A DNA stretch of 64,000 bases from Pycnococcus provasolii (Eukaryota; Chlorophyta; Pseudoscourfieldiophyceae; Pseudoscourfieldiales; Pycnococcaceae): positions 682,001-746,000 of the forward strand of contig OW568875.1 of assembly GCA_938743325.2 (NCBI GenBank), read 5' to 3'. Below the pieces are notes generated by a model, which did not search any database, was not told the origin of the DNA, and worked only from the letters and a program-made list of their open reading frames with translations. Positions 26,801 to 34,846 of the stretch are shown one piece after another; positions within the stretch are counted from its first letter, which is position 1, and each line of letters begins with the position of its first letter. The position numbers were made by a program, and so were the translations under genes.

Positions 26801-29800
26801 CCCACTGCCGTCGCCTCCACCACCGAGCGCGCCGCTGCTAGCCGCCGCGGCAGCGGCGGCGCCGGGACCACCGCCACCTCCACTGCCCAGTCCGCCAGCC
26901 ATGGTGCCCATGATCGCGGCGTCGGGGTGGCGTAGCAGCTCGCCGAGCAGCGTCTCGCATACCAGGTGGTGGCCGGTACCCAGGCAGACGAGGCCAAGGC
27001 CGAAGAGCGCGGCACACTGCGTGGCGCTTGCGAGCTCGAGATCGGGGTACTTCCCAGCTCCGGCACTGCCGCCCCCGCCGGCGGCGGCTGGATTGTGTGG
27101 GATGTGCAAGTGCAGCCACCGGCTGACGTCGCGGTCCATCGTCCCTCGCTTGCTTGCACTCACGCCGAGAAGCAGGCCCGCTGCCGTCACGTCGTGTTCC
27201 ATCTGCAGGTACCTGTAAGCCTCGGCGCCGCACACGTCGCCAAGCGCGTCTCTCAGGCCCAACGCAAAAAGCAAACCTGCATGTGCGGCATTCGGCTCCT
27301 TGGGCCGATGGTACGTCACCCAGCCCTTGAGCGCGCTCTGAAATGCAGGTGGCTGTCCACCTGCCGCCGCTGCGGCATTGCTCTGCTCAGCCACGTGATC
27401 CGCAAGGCGCAAGCCTGTGGCAACCCCGTTGTGAAATTCAGGCCACTTCAGCAGCTCGAGCGCCGTGACGCCAGATGGCGCTCCCGCGGCAGCCGCCGTC
27501 GCTGGTGCCGTGACACCAGCCAACGCCGCCGCAGTTGCTGTGGCGATTGCGGATCCCGTCGCCGTCGCCGCTGCGGATGCAGCTGCCGCCTGCTGAGCCG
27601 GCGCCGTGCCTGGCGCAATCTGCGAGGCGCCGATATCCAGGCTGATGGTCGCTCCCTGCTGACGGGACAGCTTGCCCGCAACATTCAGTGGAGGTACCTG
27701 TAGCGGCTCGGAGCCGTCGACGCCCGCGGTAGCTAGAACGAATGCGCCGCGACCAATAGGAGCGGCGCAAGTACGCGCGCACAGGCGCCACAGGCGCCTC
27801 TGCTGCCTGAACGACGGATCGTTCGCCGAGGCACCTTGCGCGGCACCATCCTCGCCGCCGTCGTCGCCGCCATCATCGCCGCCGTCGCCATCCTCGTCCT
27901 CGCCAGCTCCTCTTCCGCCACCCCGCATCTCATCGAGAATCTGCGGACGTGCGGTGCAGAGCAGGCGTCGCACCTCGTCAACGCGCCGATCGAAGCAGAA
28001 ACGAAGACCACTGGCAACGTCGTGAATGCCATCTGCGCCATCGCGCGAGGGGAGACTATCGTCGTCGCACACTGCACGTGCCATCGAATGACGAGCAGTG
28101 TGGCTAGCATCCGCCATGCCCATGCTGTTCACAGCGTTGCGATTTGTTGCGCCACGATACAATCGGCCACCGCTTTTACGAGTGAGGAGTGCCAGTTCCC
28201 ACGGATGATAGCCAGCCACGACAAGCACTTCGCCAGAACGAGCGCCGCCATCATGCGCCTCTGATGGGTTGGCGGCGTCGTAAGTGACATCTGAATCGCG
28301 GCTTTCGAATTCGCTTGGGCTCATTTCGAGGTCTTCACGACCGATCGTCGCCGTCAGCCGTGCAAACCATGCAGGCGACACGTCGACATGCGCCGCGCGC
28401 AACCAGCTTACCCAATTTGCGCGGCGCGGCGGCGAGGATTGCAGAATGCGCAGCGCCTCAAGCACCGCAAACTGGAAGCCCGATGGCAGTCGCGCGATTG
28501 CCATACGTGGTTCTAGCTCCGACGACGGCTCGGCGAGCACCAGTGCCAATGCAGCTGCAGCCGCCATCGGCGCGGATGGCGTCTTCGTACCCTTATCGTC
28601 TTGTGCGAGTGGCGAGACAATGCCACGAAACATACGGTATACTCGCCAACTCCATTGGTAGTCCGCGTCGTCATCCACGGAACGCGAAGGCGGCGCGAGG
28701 GCGTGCTCAAGCTCTGCCGTTCGCTTGGCTAATTTGCGGTGCCTCGCAACGTGCTTGCGCAGTGACGCCGCAACACACGGTGGAGGCCAGAGATCTTTCT
28801 TCGAGCCATCTTTGGATGTCGACGTTGAACCACGTTCTATCCAAGAGCGTACCGCGGATGCATCGAGGCGTCCGGAAAGGAGGCGCGCCAAGCTTGCGAT
28901 GGCATCCACGGGTCCTTCCTCGGGCTCGTCGACTGTAGGTTTCGTGGTTGTTGCGGGTGGCAGCTCAACGGCACCTGCCCACTCGCGTTGGTACCGCTCC
29001 ACGTAAGTTGTCCAATGAAGGCTAACGAAGAGCGGATAGAGGAGGTTTGTCACGAGGTTGCGCAGAATGCCCCACTGTGCTGCATCCAATCGAAGGCCCT
29101 CGTACACCGCATGCATGCGATTCGCGAAAGCTGCACGCGCGCGTGCGTCTGGAAACAATGACGACGACGGCGGCGGCGGCGGCGGCTGCGACAGCGAGAT
29201 GGACATTGAGGAGGTGGTTGCAGATAGATTTCGAGTTGGAGATGTGTGGTCATCGAAGAGGCTGTGAAGGGCATCGGAACGTGCCGCAGACGCCTGAAAT
29301 ACTTCCCAGTCTGCATCTGAGGCTTCTGCTGTGCTGAGGATTTCCGAGACGTTGGTCATATCGTCATCCTTGTCGCCCACCATGCTCATGCGATTGCCGC
29401 CGTAGAACCATTCGCTAAGCACGGCTGGCACAACCACCTTATCGAAGAGCTGATCGTCACCAAAGCCGTCGGCGCGTGCGCTCGACGAAGCCGCTGCAAT
29501 CTTGCCCATGACGGTCGCCACCGCAGCTTCCGACATGAATCCCAGCAAAGACATTCTCCTCAGCACGGCGAATGTCGCGGCACTACGCGCATCGGTCGGC
29601 AGTGCGAGTTGTGCAAGGCTGATGCTTTCCTGCGTTTTATTTTCAAGCGACGAACTAGCCAACATCTCTAGGGTGATGGAAGCGTTTGAGGCTTGGGTGA
29701 TACCCACGGCGATGCCCGGCAGCGGCAGCGTGACGTGCATGGACATGTGGCTTGTTCCTTGGTGCACCGCGAGCGTTCCTGCTGTAAGTACGACGATGTC

Positions 29801-30613
29801 CTGCGCACGACGACGCAAGCATCGCACCGCAATCGCATCGTCGCACGGTATTGCAAACTCTTCCGATGCGACGGAGGGGGAAAGCCGAAGGCTGTGCAGG
29901 ACGCAAGAAGCCTCGTTGTGGTCCGACGTCATGGCATTTTGAGGGGTGAGGCGACAGAGCAAGGCTATTCCATCCCATGCATGTGCCAAAAAGGCGCGTC
30001 GTGCCTGCGCTTCGTTCGTCTCCGAGCGCCACGCGAGGTGCGCGGTGACGTCGCCGCGTCGTCGCAGCGTGTACACAGCGTGTGTCCGGTCCGTCGCACG
30101 CCACGTCATGAGGATTGCGTTGCTTGCACCTGCCCACACGATAACTTCGTTGGTTGGCAGGTGGTCGACTGTACACGGCGGTGCAAGCGGCGCGGTGAGT
30201 ATGTAGTGCGCCCTCAAAGGCTGCTGCGAGGTTACGTCAGCGGTGACGATCGGTCCGAAGGGTGTGGCGAAGATCTTCCAGGACGACGCCGTGATTGTTT
30301 GGTCGGCGGACGTGTGTGTGGGCAAGTCTGTCGTTTGGAAGGATCCGTGTGGCGGGTACGTTTCCATGGTCGGCGGGTTGTTCAAGAGTATGCACAGCGC
30401 CGGTTTGCTGCTGTTCGTCGTCTGCGCGCCGTCGTCGTCCCACGTGTGTCCGGCGAACACGGCGTCTTTGATCGCCTTATGCGTCTTGACGACGCGGTCG
30501 ACGTGTCCTTGCGCGAAGACGGTAACTTGGTGCGTGTCAATCCGCATCTCGCCTTCTTCTTTCAGGTTGGCAGTGGCGTGCGCGGTGGCGCACGGCGTAA
30601 GCGGCGCAGGCAT
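23888..30613 (-). CDS. APC1: Anaphase-promoting complex subunit 1 (APC1/TSG24)
   Basis: This 2241-aa, single-exon protein is the largest scaffold subunit of the APC/C ubiquitin ligase, which drives exit from mitosis. The ATG at 30613 is the first; the frame extends 18 codons further only with TTG. The N-terminal part (1-700) reads as the APC1 beta-propeller (VIVWAGASNAILMTWRATD). The C-terminal half has the proteasome/cyclosome (PC) repeats: WPEFHNGVATGLRL, AHAGLLFALGLRDALGD, VTAAGLLLGVSASKRGTMD, HIPHNP, QCAALFGLGLVCLGTGHHL and GYGSHLAVNTAIGFLFLGGG. Long Ala/Gly-rich and acidic insertions separate the PC repeats, explaining the length against about 1944 aa in human. ATTCGGGGGTT lies 100-110 nt upstream. 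No frame break is visible. Confidence 0.9.
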   Translation of the reverse strand: MPAPLTPCATAHATANLKEEGEMRIDTHQVTVFAQGHVDRVVKTHKAIKDAVFAGHTWDDDGAQTTNSSKPALCILLNNPPTMETYPPHGSFQTTDLPTHTSADQTITASSWKIFATPFGPIVTADVTSQQPLRAHYILTAPLAPPCTVDHLPTNEVIVWAGASNAILMTWRATDRTHAVYTLRRRGDVTAHLAWRSETNEAQARRAFLAHAWDGIALLCRLTPQNAMTSDHNEASCVLHSLRLSPSVASEEFAIPCDDAIAVRCLRRRAQDIVVLTAGTLAVHQGTSHMSMHVTLPLPGIAVGITQASNASITLEMLASSSLENKTQESISLAQLALPTDARSAATFAVLRRMSLLGFMSEAAVATVMGKIAAASSSARADGFGDDQLFDKVVVPAVLSEWFYGGNRMSMVGDKDDDMTNVSEILSTAEASDADWEVFQASAARSDALHSLFDDHTSPTRNLSATTSSMSISLSQPPPPPPSSSLFPDARARAAFANRMHAVYEGLRLDAAQWGILRNLVTNLLYPLFVSLHWTTYVERYQREWAGAVELPPATTTKPTVDEPEEGPVDAIASLARLLSGRLDASAVRSWIERGSTSTSKDGSKKDLWPPPCVAASLRKHVARHRKLAKRTAELEHALAPPSRSVDDDADYQWSWRVYRMFRGIVSPLAQDDKGTKTPSAPMAAAAALALVLAEPSSELEPRMAIARLPSGFQFAVLEALRILQSSPPRRANWVSWLRAAHVDVSPAWFARLTATIGREDLEMSPSEFESRDSDVTYDAANPSEAHDGGARSGEVLVVAGYHPWELALLTRKSGGRLYRGATNRNAVNSMGMADASHTARHSMARAVCDDDSLPSRDGADGIHDVASGLRFCFDRRVDEVRRLLCTARPQILDEMRGGGRGAGEDEDGDGGDDGGDDGGEDGAAQGASANDPSFRQQRRLWRLCARTCAAPIGRGAFVLATAGVDGSEPLQVPPLNVAGKLSRQQGATISLDIGASQIAPGTAPAQQAAAASAAATATGSAIATATAAALAGVTAPATAAAAGAPSGVTALELLKWPEFHNGVATGLRLADHVAEQSNAAAAAGGQPPAFQSALKGWVTYHRPKEPNAAHAGLLFALGLRDALGDVCGAEAYRYLQMEHDVTAAGLLLGVSASKRGTMDRDVSRWLHLHIPHNPAAAGGGGSAGAGKYPDLELASATQCAALFGLGLVCLGTGHHLVCETLLGELLRHPDAAIMGTMAGGLGSGGGGGPGAAAAAAASSGALGGGGDGSGREGRSLCAGFALGLVVLGKGNAAGGLRHLGLDQMLFAACGSPDSGRLGGAAAAVGAYGGKGVLRPGNNAAGGLYSAYSSTSGSATLMSTITAGAGAGAGGGAAGLGGAGGGLNGAGLASIASVAALGAAARRGDFDGDFGADGTHVLSHSDPADAATPMGVASDSHGAGSSASASAGGVASHAGAHPGAAFSASGLRLEMATGPSPELIPGCVVAITLAFLKTADARVLHVLRAPESHHDLTQLRPNAILLRALCRGLVDWHGVSPTLRWVHEQVPAIARGSLHACVLRDPLSTKPPPDEDFYSETGVPTHATWGSDARLDDAEIRGVDREACCAAEVASLAGNALCLGIRFAGTALPEPAAAVERVLFALLTFSQRAHASRAKLRRHAGCTARGEALASALGLPDARSLEEAVDCCCLALGAILSGTGDLRALRLLRALRSRDHAGGAAEAAAILGQLRSSHAMGRGNSTATKGSAAVSSKLPTDYAAHTLLPTGSVLASASEARSEAPTLASPTGATMGYGSHLAVNTAIGFLFLGGGMWAFGTTDMCTASLLVALYPRLPQHSGDNRYHLQALRHMYVLASQPRGVEAKDAASGQPCMAQMEAVSVTSGKPSDDGGVTYTRTRLLAPCLLPEHLVELRVNGPRHLARTLRPSTQAAAAACFAQAPRVVVVKKAPGQCGFEEDPLGVRAASSRVLPSLGLAPAVLGWADARATVGDKMSTSPSSSHSKASDSMLADELAPFLGDDPEVSAMSRLLCGDDVFDGALPFSRMLLAARGSGGDALAGEMRHMAALHRCLLRRSVRLGVPAAILPALSLFSHAREAAEAAMSAKIGGGARADTSGGSLALGMWMLAAVRSLYSGPLAAAWQRHSQLLDDANSPLLVPLLPAEALQALWHVSFERGATPHASSASSAADSAAAALAGAFASVCRLPSTAEIAAAKRSSGGDPLQLLRTFPETEPEGLLAMLAV

Positions 30614-31121
30614 GGCCACTGCGAGGGAACGAGGAGAGGGCGGGAAATATGAAGAGGCGAGCTGCAACCCTAAAGCAGAGGCCGAAGGAGGAGGCCCCTT
30701 TTGAAGCCAACCAACCCCCGAATAATAAGAGTCCGAAGGATGACATTGATTGGGGGTTAGTTTGGTAAGGTGGTAAGGCTTAGTACCGCTTCGGGGACCG
30801 GCACTTCCCTACTTCCCTGTACGTCTCTCCCTTTCCGCCCCAGTTTCAGCGGAAGCGTGACCGTACCGTAGGCCTGCTACTTGTCTCCTGTCCTGTCACA
30901 ACCTTACAGTAGTAGTCTAGGCATGGTAAGTACTCTTGTGGGATGACAGGGATGGACAGCAAGTGTCGGTTCGGCATTCGGGTCCACACTTGCTGTACAC
31001 TTGCACTTGCGGTGATGCTATCTTAAATATGAACTCGTGCTCATGCTCTTCCCTGGGCACGCCTTAAGTTTGCTTTTCAGGTAAGGTTTTTTTTTTTTTT
31101 TTCATTTGCGCGCCCTGAAGT
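30614..31121. other. Promoter of APC1 and region before a small ORF
   Basis: No supported gene. Contains ATTCGGGGGTT (sense to APC1, 30713-30723), and TTTTCAGGTAAGG at about 31075-31086 that reads both as a splice acceptor and a donor, followed by a run of T. A 5' UTR intron of the next plus-strand ORF is possible but not shown. Confidence 0.45.
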
Positions 31122-31436
31122 ATGACGCACGGCCGCGGCGGAAACCCGTGGAGGGGAGCGCGGTACCTCGCGTGGGCCGCGAACGAAGAAGATGACAGTG
31201 ACCTGGAACGCGACGACAACGAACGGACGCAGGATATGGTGCTGGAGGTGGAACGACGAAACTTGCACCTTCAACGTGCGCGTACACGTCGTGCAGGAAG
31301 CTTCCTAGCACAGCCGTTCTACGTGCAAAACATCGAGGATGACGATGCCCCTTCGTTCAGGAGGTTCGTTCGAGGTGCCGACTCATGTGCTTGCATCAAC
31401 CCAATATCTGCTCGCGGGGGACCTCGCACGACGTGA
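31122..31436 (+). CDS. Small hypothetical ORF upstream of dispersed repeat copy A
   Basis: A 104-aa ORF with an ATG start. It is not recognised. It has an acidic helix (ANEEDDSDLERDDNERTQD), a basic stretch (RNLHLQRARTRRAG) and FYVQNIEDDDAPSFRRFV. It may be the last or only exon of a small gene, or a remnant. Its stop is followed after 58 bp by the dispersed repeat, the same arrangement as in three clear genes, which mildly supports it being a real 3' end. Confidence 0.4.
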   Translation: MTHGRGGNPWRGARYLAWAANEEDDSDLERDDNERTQDMVLEVERRNLHLQRARTRRAGSFLAQPFYVQNIEDDDAPSFRRFVRGADSCACINPISARGGPRTT

Positions 31437-31494
31437 GAAAGAATCCCGCGCTCACGCTCGTCTTTTGTGCACCATCTGAAGGAAAAAAAAAAGA

Positions 31495-31601
31495 ATCCCT
31501 CATTCAGTAATGAAGTTGCACTTTAGTTTGTCCAAAGGCCGTCCATTCACACCATTTCCCTTTCACCACTCAACTCATTCAACGGTGCCATTCACTGCGC
31601 C
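31495..31601 (+). repeat. Dispersed 3'-flank repeat, copy A (short)
   Basis: About 107 bp, starting ATCCCTCATTCAGTAATGAA and running through the CCATTCA-rich segment. It matches the stop-proximal end of copies B, C and D and then ends; the rest is missing. It lies 58 bp after the small ORF, in that ORF's orientation, and 45 bp from the convergent MYND gene. Confidence 0.85.
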
Positions 31602-31646
31602 AAACAGAATTTTAAAAAAAAACGAAACTCATAAGATAACAAAGCA

Positions 31647-33761
31647 TTAGTCGAGGTCATACAAACCTTGCTCTGAAGGTGGTGGCGACGGTGGCGCCGG
31701 TGGCGTGAGTGCCACAGACTCCTTCGTCTGTTCCTCCGTCGGCGTTGGCGTCGGCAAAGATGGTGCCGGCGCACTCGCGACCCCTGTAGCATCTTCCGCC
31801 TCCTTCTCCTCTTTTTTTTCCCCACACTCCTTCGCGTGCCCGTCACGCCAGTGCGTGCGCTGACAGTGCTGACTGCAGTAGAAGGTTGCACGGCATCGCG
31901 CGCAGCGCTTGAATGGAAGCGGACTCACCGCCTCGCGCACCAAGCACGTCGGATTGCTGCACTTACGGCCCAAGTTTTGCAACTCGCCAACATCAGGATT
32001 GCGCGCAACGCCAGGTGCATCCATCGCCGCGACGCCGCGACGGCTTGCCTCCTCCTCCGGGGTTTCTTCTGCACGCTTCGCGCCAGAGAGTCCCTTCGCA
32101 AAGTCGAATTTGCTTGACTTGCCTTCCGACGATGAAGGCGACGATGCGGCAATCGCGGACATGTCCACATCTCGCGACAGCTCGCTTAGAGGAGCACGAG
32201 AAATTTCCTCGTACGCCATGGGCTTCGTAGACGCACGTCCGCGGTTCGCGGCATCCTCTGCGGACCCTGCGATGAAAAATCTGTCGTACTGCGCCACCGC
32301 CGCATCGTCGTCGTACTCAGCCGCGGACGCGCCGTCGCCCTCTGCATTCTCCGGCGACGGCGCAATCACGAGAAGCTCGACGTCTCCAGCCTCTGTCCCG
32401 GCGACGGCGAAGCGGCCATGCTCACGTGGCGAAAAAAGGCTCGTTACGGCGTGATTCAGCGTGACAGAGTGCACGACTGTGCCATCAGCACGCAGAGCCT
32501 TCACCGAGCCGTTTGCACAGCCGGCGAAAACGCGCACCGGCGCACTGGCATCGTCAATCACGCGAAGGGAACCCACCGCGCCACGGAACGCCACCTTCCA
32601 CCGTTGCCAGGAGGATGCTTTCCCGGAACTCGAGGTTGACGACGTAGTTGCCGCGGCGGCTGCCAAGCCGGCGGCAGCCGCATCCGATGCCGTCTCCGAC
32701 TTCTCCAACGCGGCGTCGGGGTTGTGAAATCCGTACAGAGATCCTTGCGCGTCGCCAAAGACGAGCACGTCCACAGATCCGTCAAATGCGCATGGATCGC
32801 ACTCCATGCCCTTGCCGCCGTCCACGAGTGGCACGCCACCTCCGTTCCCTCCCACGACGTCCAGGAGTTGCACCGCACACTGACCACCTCCCCAGTGCGC
32901 GGCAACAAGCGCATTCGCACCAACAAGCCTTGCGTACCTGAGCGGCAGCTTGGTGACTGAACTGTGATTCCAGCATCCGAGTATCTTGCCGTCAGCAAGG
33001 CTCCACGTCACGAACGTGGTCTTGCTCGGAGAGTGCGCGACGACGACCGTGCCACTTACCGCGACGTGGCGCACGGGAGTGGCGTCGACCCAAAGAGGCT
33101 GCATGAGCCGTTCGTATGCAGACGCTTCGACTTGATCGCCGCTGGCTTCACCGAGCGACTCTTTGTCCACCCGCCTCCAGACGTGCACGTGGCCAGATCC
33201 CGTGGCAACAGCCACCTCGCGCGCGGTGAAATCGAGCGCGGTGATCGTGGTTGACGCCTCGGCGATTGCCGCCTTACCGCCCGTCTGCCTGAGCTCCGCG
33301 AGGATCCCGGCGTCGTGCAGCAGTTCGTTCCTCCACACCTGCTGAAACCCTCTCCCTGGCTCGCTCGCGTCATGTCGGAAGACAGTCAGGCACCCGCGCG
33401 GGTGCGCGTCCGCCGCCGCGAACCACCCACCCTCCGCGGCGGCGACGAACGGGTGCCTGCTGCGCGGCGTATCTTCCTCGCCCTCGCGCGCGTAGTCGAG
33501 CGCCGGGCGGAGCAAGTTCACCTCGCCGCCGTGCGCGGCCGCCTCCTCCTTGCCAGCGATCTCGATCGCCTCGTCGGTGGGCACCCACCCGCGCAGTCGC
33601 GGCGCGAGTCCGGCAACGGCGACCGCGGGTGGAAAGACGTCCGAGCACGTGGCTGCTGAGACGGCCGCCTCGAGCGCGTGGAATCGCAGCGGCGACGCGA
33701 GCACGCGTAGCATACTACTCGCGTTGTGCGTGCTGTGTTCGTTCGCCGTGGTGTTCGCCAT
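31647..33761 (-). CDS. Beta-propeller-like protein with C-terminal MYND zinc finger
   Basis: This 704-aa protein has an ATG start at 33761. Residues about 90-480 carry WD40-like blades: VAVATGSGHVHVWRRVD, VLVFGDAQGSLYGFHNPD, VFAGCANGSVKALRADGTVV and FAVAGTEAGDVELLVIA. The blades lack most canonical WD ends, so the propeller is divergent. Residues about 600-642 are a zf-MYND domain with the full Cys/His series: CSNPTC, CARC, FYCSQHCQ, HWRDGHAKEC. MYND fingers bind proline-rich partners in transcription and chromatin control. The tail is Pro/Thr/Glu-rich. I infer a nuclear or cytosolic adaptor; the precise role is unknown. It is divergent from the thioesterase gene with 177 bp between starts. 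Confidence 0.75.
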   Translation of the reverse strand: MANTTANEHSTHNASSMLRVLASPLRFHALEAAVSAATCSDVFPPAVAVAGLAPRLRGWVPTDEAIEIAGKEEAAAHGGEVNLLRPALDYAREGEEDTPRSRHPFVAAAEGGWFAAADAHPRGCLTVFRHDASEPGRGFQQVWRNELLHDAGILAELRQTGGKAAIAEASTTITALDFTAREVAVATGSGHVHVWRRVDKESLGEASGDQVEASAYERLMQPLWVDATPVRHVAVSGTVVVAHSPSKTTFVTWSLADGKILGCWNHSSVTKLPLRYARLVGANALVAAHWGGGQCAVQLLDVVGGNGGGVPLVDGGKGMECDPCAFDGSVDVLVFGDAQGSLYGFHNPDAALEKSETASDAAAAGLAAAAATTSSTSSSGKASSWQRWKVAFRGAVGSLRVIDDASAPVRVFAGCANGSVKALRADGTVVHSVTLNHAVTSLFSPREHGRFAVAGTEAGDVELLVIAPSPENAEGDGASAAEYDDDAAVAQYDRFFIAGSAEDAANRGRASTKPMAYEEISRAPLSELSRDVDMSAIAASSPSSSEGKSSKFDFAKGLSGAKRAEETPEEEASRRGVAAMDAPGVARNPDVGELQNLGRKCSNPTCLVREAVSPLPFKRCARCRATFYCSQHCQRTHWRDGHAKECGEKKEEKEAEDATGVASAPAPSLPTPTPTEEQTKESVALTPPAPPSPPPSEQGLYDLD

Positions 33762-33938
33762 TTGGTGTTGCGTGTTGTTGTGTGTGCTAGCTGGCTAGCG
33801 CGAGGTCAACGCAAAAGGAGGTCGCAAGAGGTGGGTCTTCGGAGCGGGAGGGGGCGGGGGACTCTGGACAGATAAGGGGGATCCATTGTTACACGGAGAA
33901 GTTGTTCCTGTTCGGTTTTTGCTTCTCTATTTTTTCTT

Positions 33939-34640
33939 ATGATGGTCACATCCATCCATCACTCACTCACTTCCGGCGCCGCATGCCCCCAGGTGGATGC
34001 TGTGCCGGGCGCGATTCTCAAGTACAGGAAGAAGCTCATTAACCTATTGCCTAGCGCAGGCGCGCCTCTGACCATGAGCAGCAGCAACACAGCCGCGCCG
34101 CTCGCGCACGCCACCATGCTGCCAGACGTGGAGTCCAACCGCGCGCGCAGGGCATACTCGATCGCACTCAGACCCGCGCACTTCCCGCACATCACCTCTC
34201 CGTTTCAGGTGAGGTGGAATGACCAAGACGCGTACAGCCACGCGAACAACACGGCGTACGTGGAGTGGTGCGACCACGCGATTAACGCGTACCTGAACTC
34301 GTCGACGGGGTTCGCGCCGCCAGACGGCGTCGACGGGCAGGTGGGACTCGCGGTGGAAGTGAGGACGATCTTCCTGGGGCAGGTGAGCTTTCCGGAGGAG
34401 GTGCAGGTTGGCGTCGGCGTCGCGAAGCTAGGCAGGTCCGCCGTAACATACCGCTGCGGCGTGTTTGCCGCGTCCGACGTGCGTTCGCCCGACGGGGGCG
34501 TCACCGCCGTTCCCAAGGCGGTGGTGGACTTCACGCACGCGTTTGTGTCGAGCTCGGACCGCGTGACTGTGACTCCGATAGGCGACAGGCTGAGGCGCGC
34601 CTTCATGGGTATCCAGCTACGTGGCGAGAGTAGTCTGTAA
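33939..34640 (+). CDS. Hotdog-fold acyl-CoA/acyl-ACP thioesterase (4HBT, YbgC/FatB-like)
   Basis: The protein has 233 aa from ATG 33939, or 188 aa from the in-frame ATG at 34074, which fits the usual family size better. The sequence between the two starts (basic, Leu-rich, few acidic residues) could be a targeting peptide or untranslated. The domain spans roughly the last 160 residues: FQVRWNDQDAYSHANNTAYV is the catalytic Asp-x-x-x-His-x-Asn-Asn motif of 4HBT thioesterases, followed by VEVRTIFLGQVSFPEEVQVG and VDFTHAFVS strands. These enzymes hydrolyse acyl-CoA or aromatic-CoA thioesters. The stop codon is inside CTGTAA, so a TGTAA pentamer overlaps the stop. Confidence 0.8.
   Translation: MMVTSIHHSLTSGAACPQVDAVPGAILKYRKKLINLLPSAGAPLTMSSSNTAAPLAHATMLPDVESNRARRAYSIALRPAHFPHITSPFQVRWNDQDAYSHANNTAYVEWCDHAINAYLNSSTGFAPPDGVDGQVGLAVEVRTIFLGQVSFPEEVQVGVGVAKLGRSAVTYRCGVFAASDVRSPDGGVTAVPKAVVDFTHAFVSSSDRVTVTPIGDRLRRAFMGIQLRGESSL
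34636..34640 (+). terminator. TGTAA signal overlapping the stop codon of the thioesterase gene
   Basis: The coding end reads AGT CTG TAA; the stop forms the last three bases of TGTAA. Confidence 0.5.
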
Positions 34641-34846
34641 CGTTATTAGGTGGTCAAGTGCATCCCTCGGTGCGTCCTTCCCTTCCCTGACCTGGGTCCT
34701 GGGATCGATCCCTGAGGAGGGCTGAGGTGGTACGTAGGGTTAGGAGGGGGCACCTGGGACGCGGGGCCCTCCTCTCCCCTCCCCTTCCCTTCTCCCTCCC
34801 CCACGGGACCCTGACTCGCCTTCCAGCACTCTCCCACCTCAACCGC

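Noticed and set aside
33939-34073. N-terminal extension of the thioesterase as certain coding sequence
   Set aside because: An ATG at 34074 gives the usual family length; the extension may be a targeting peptide or 5' UTR, so it is left open.
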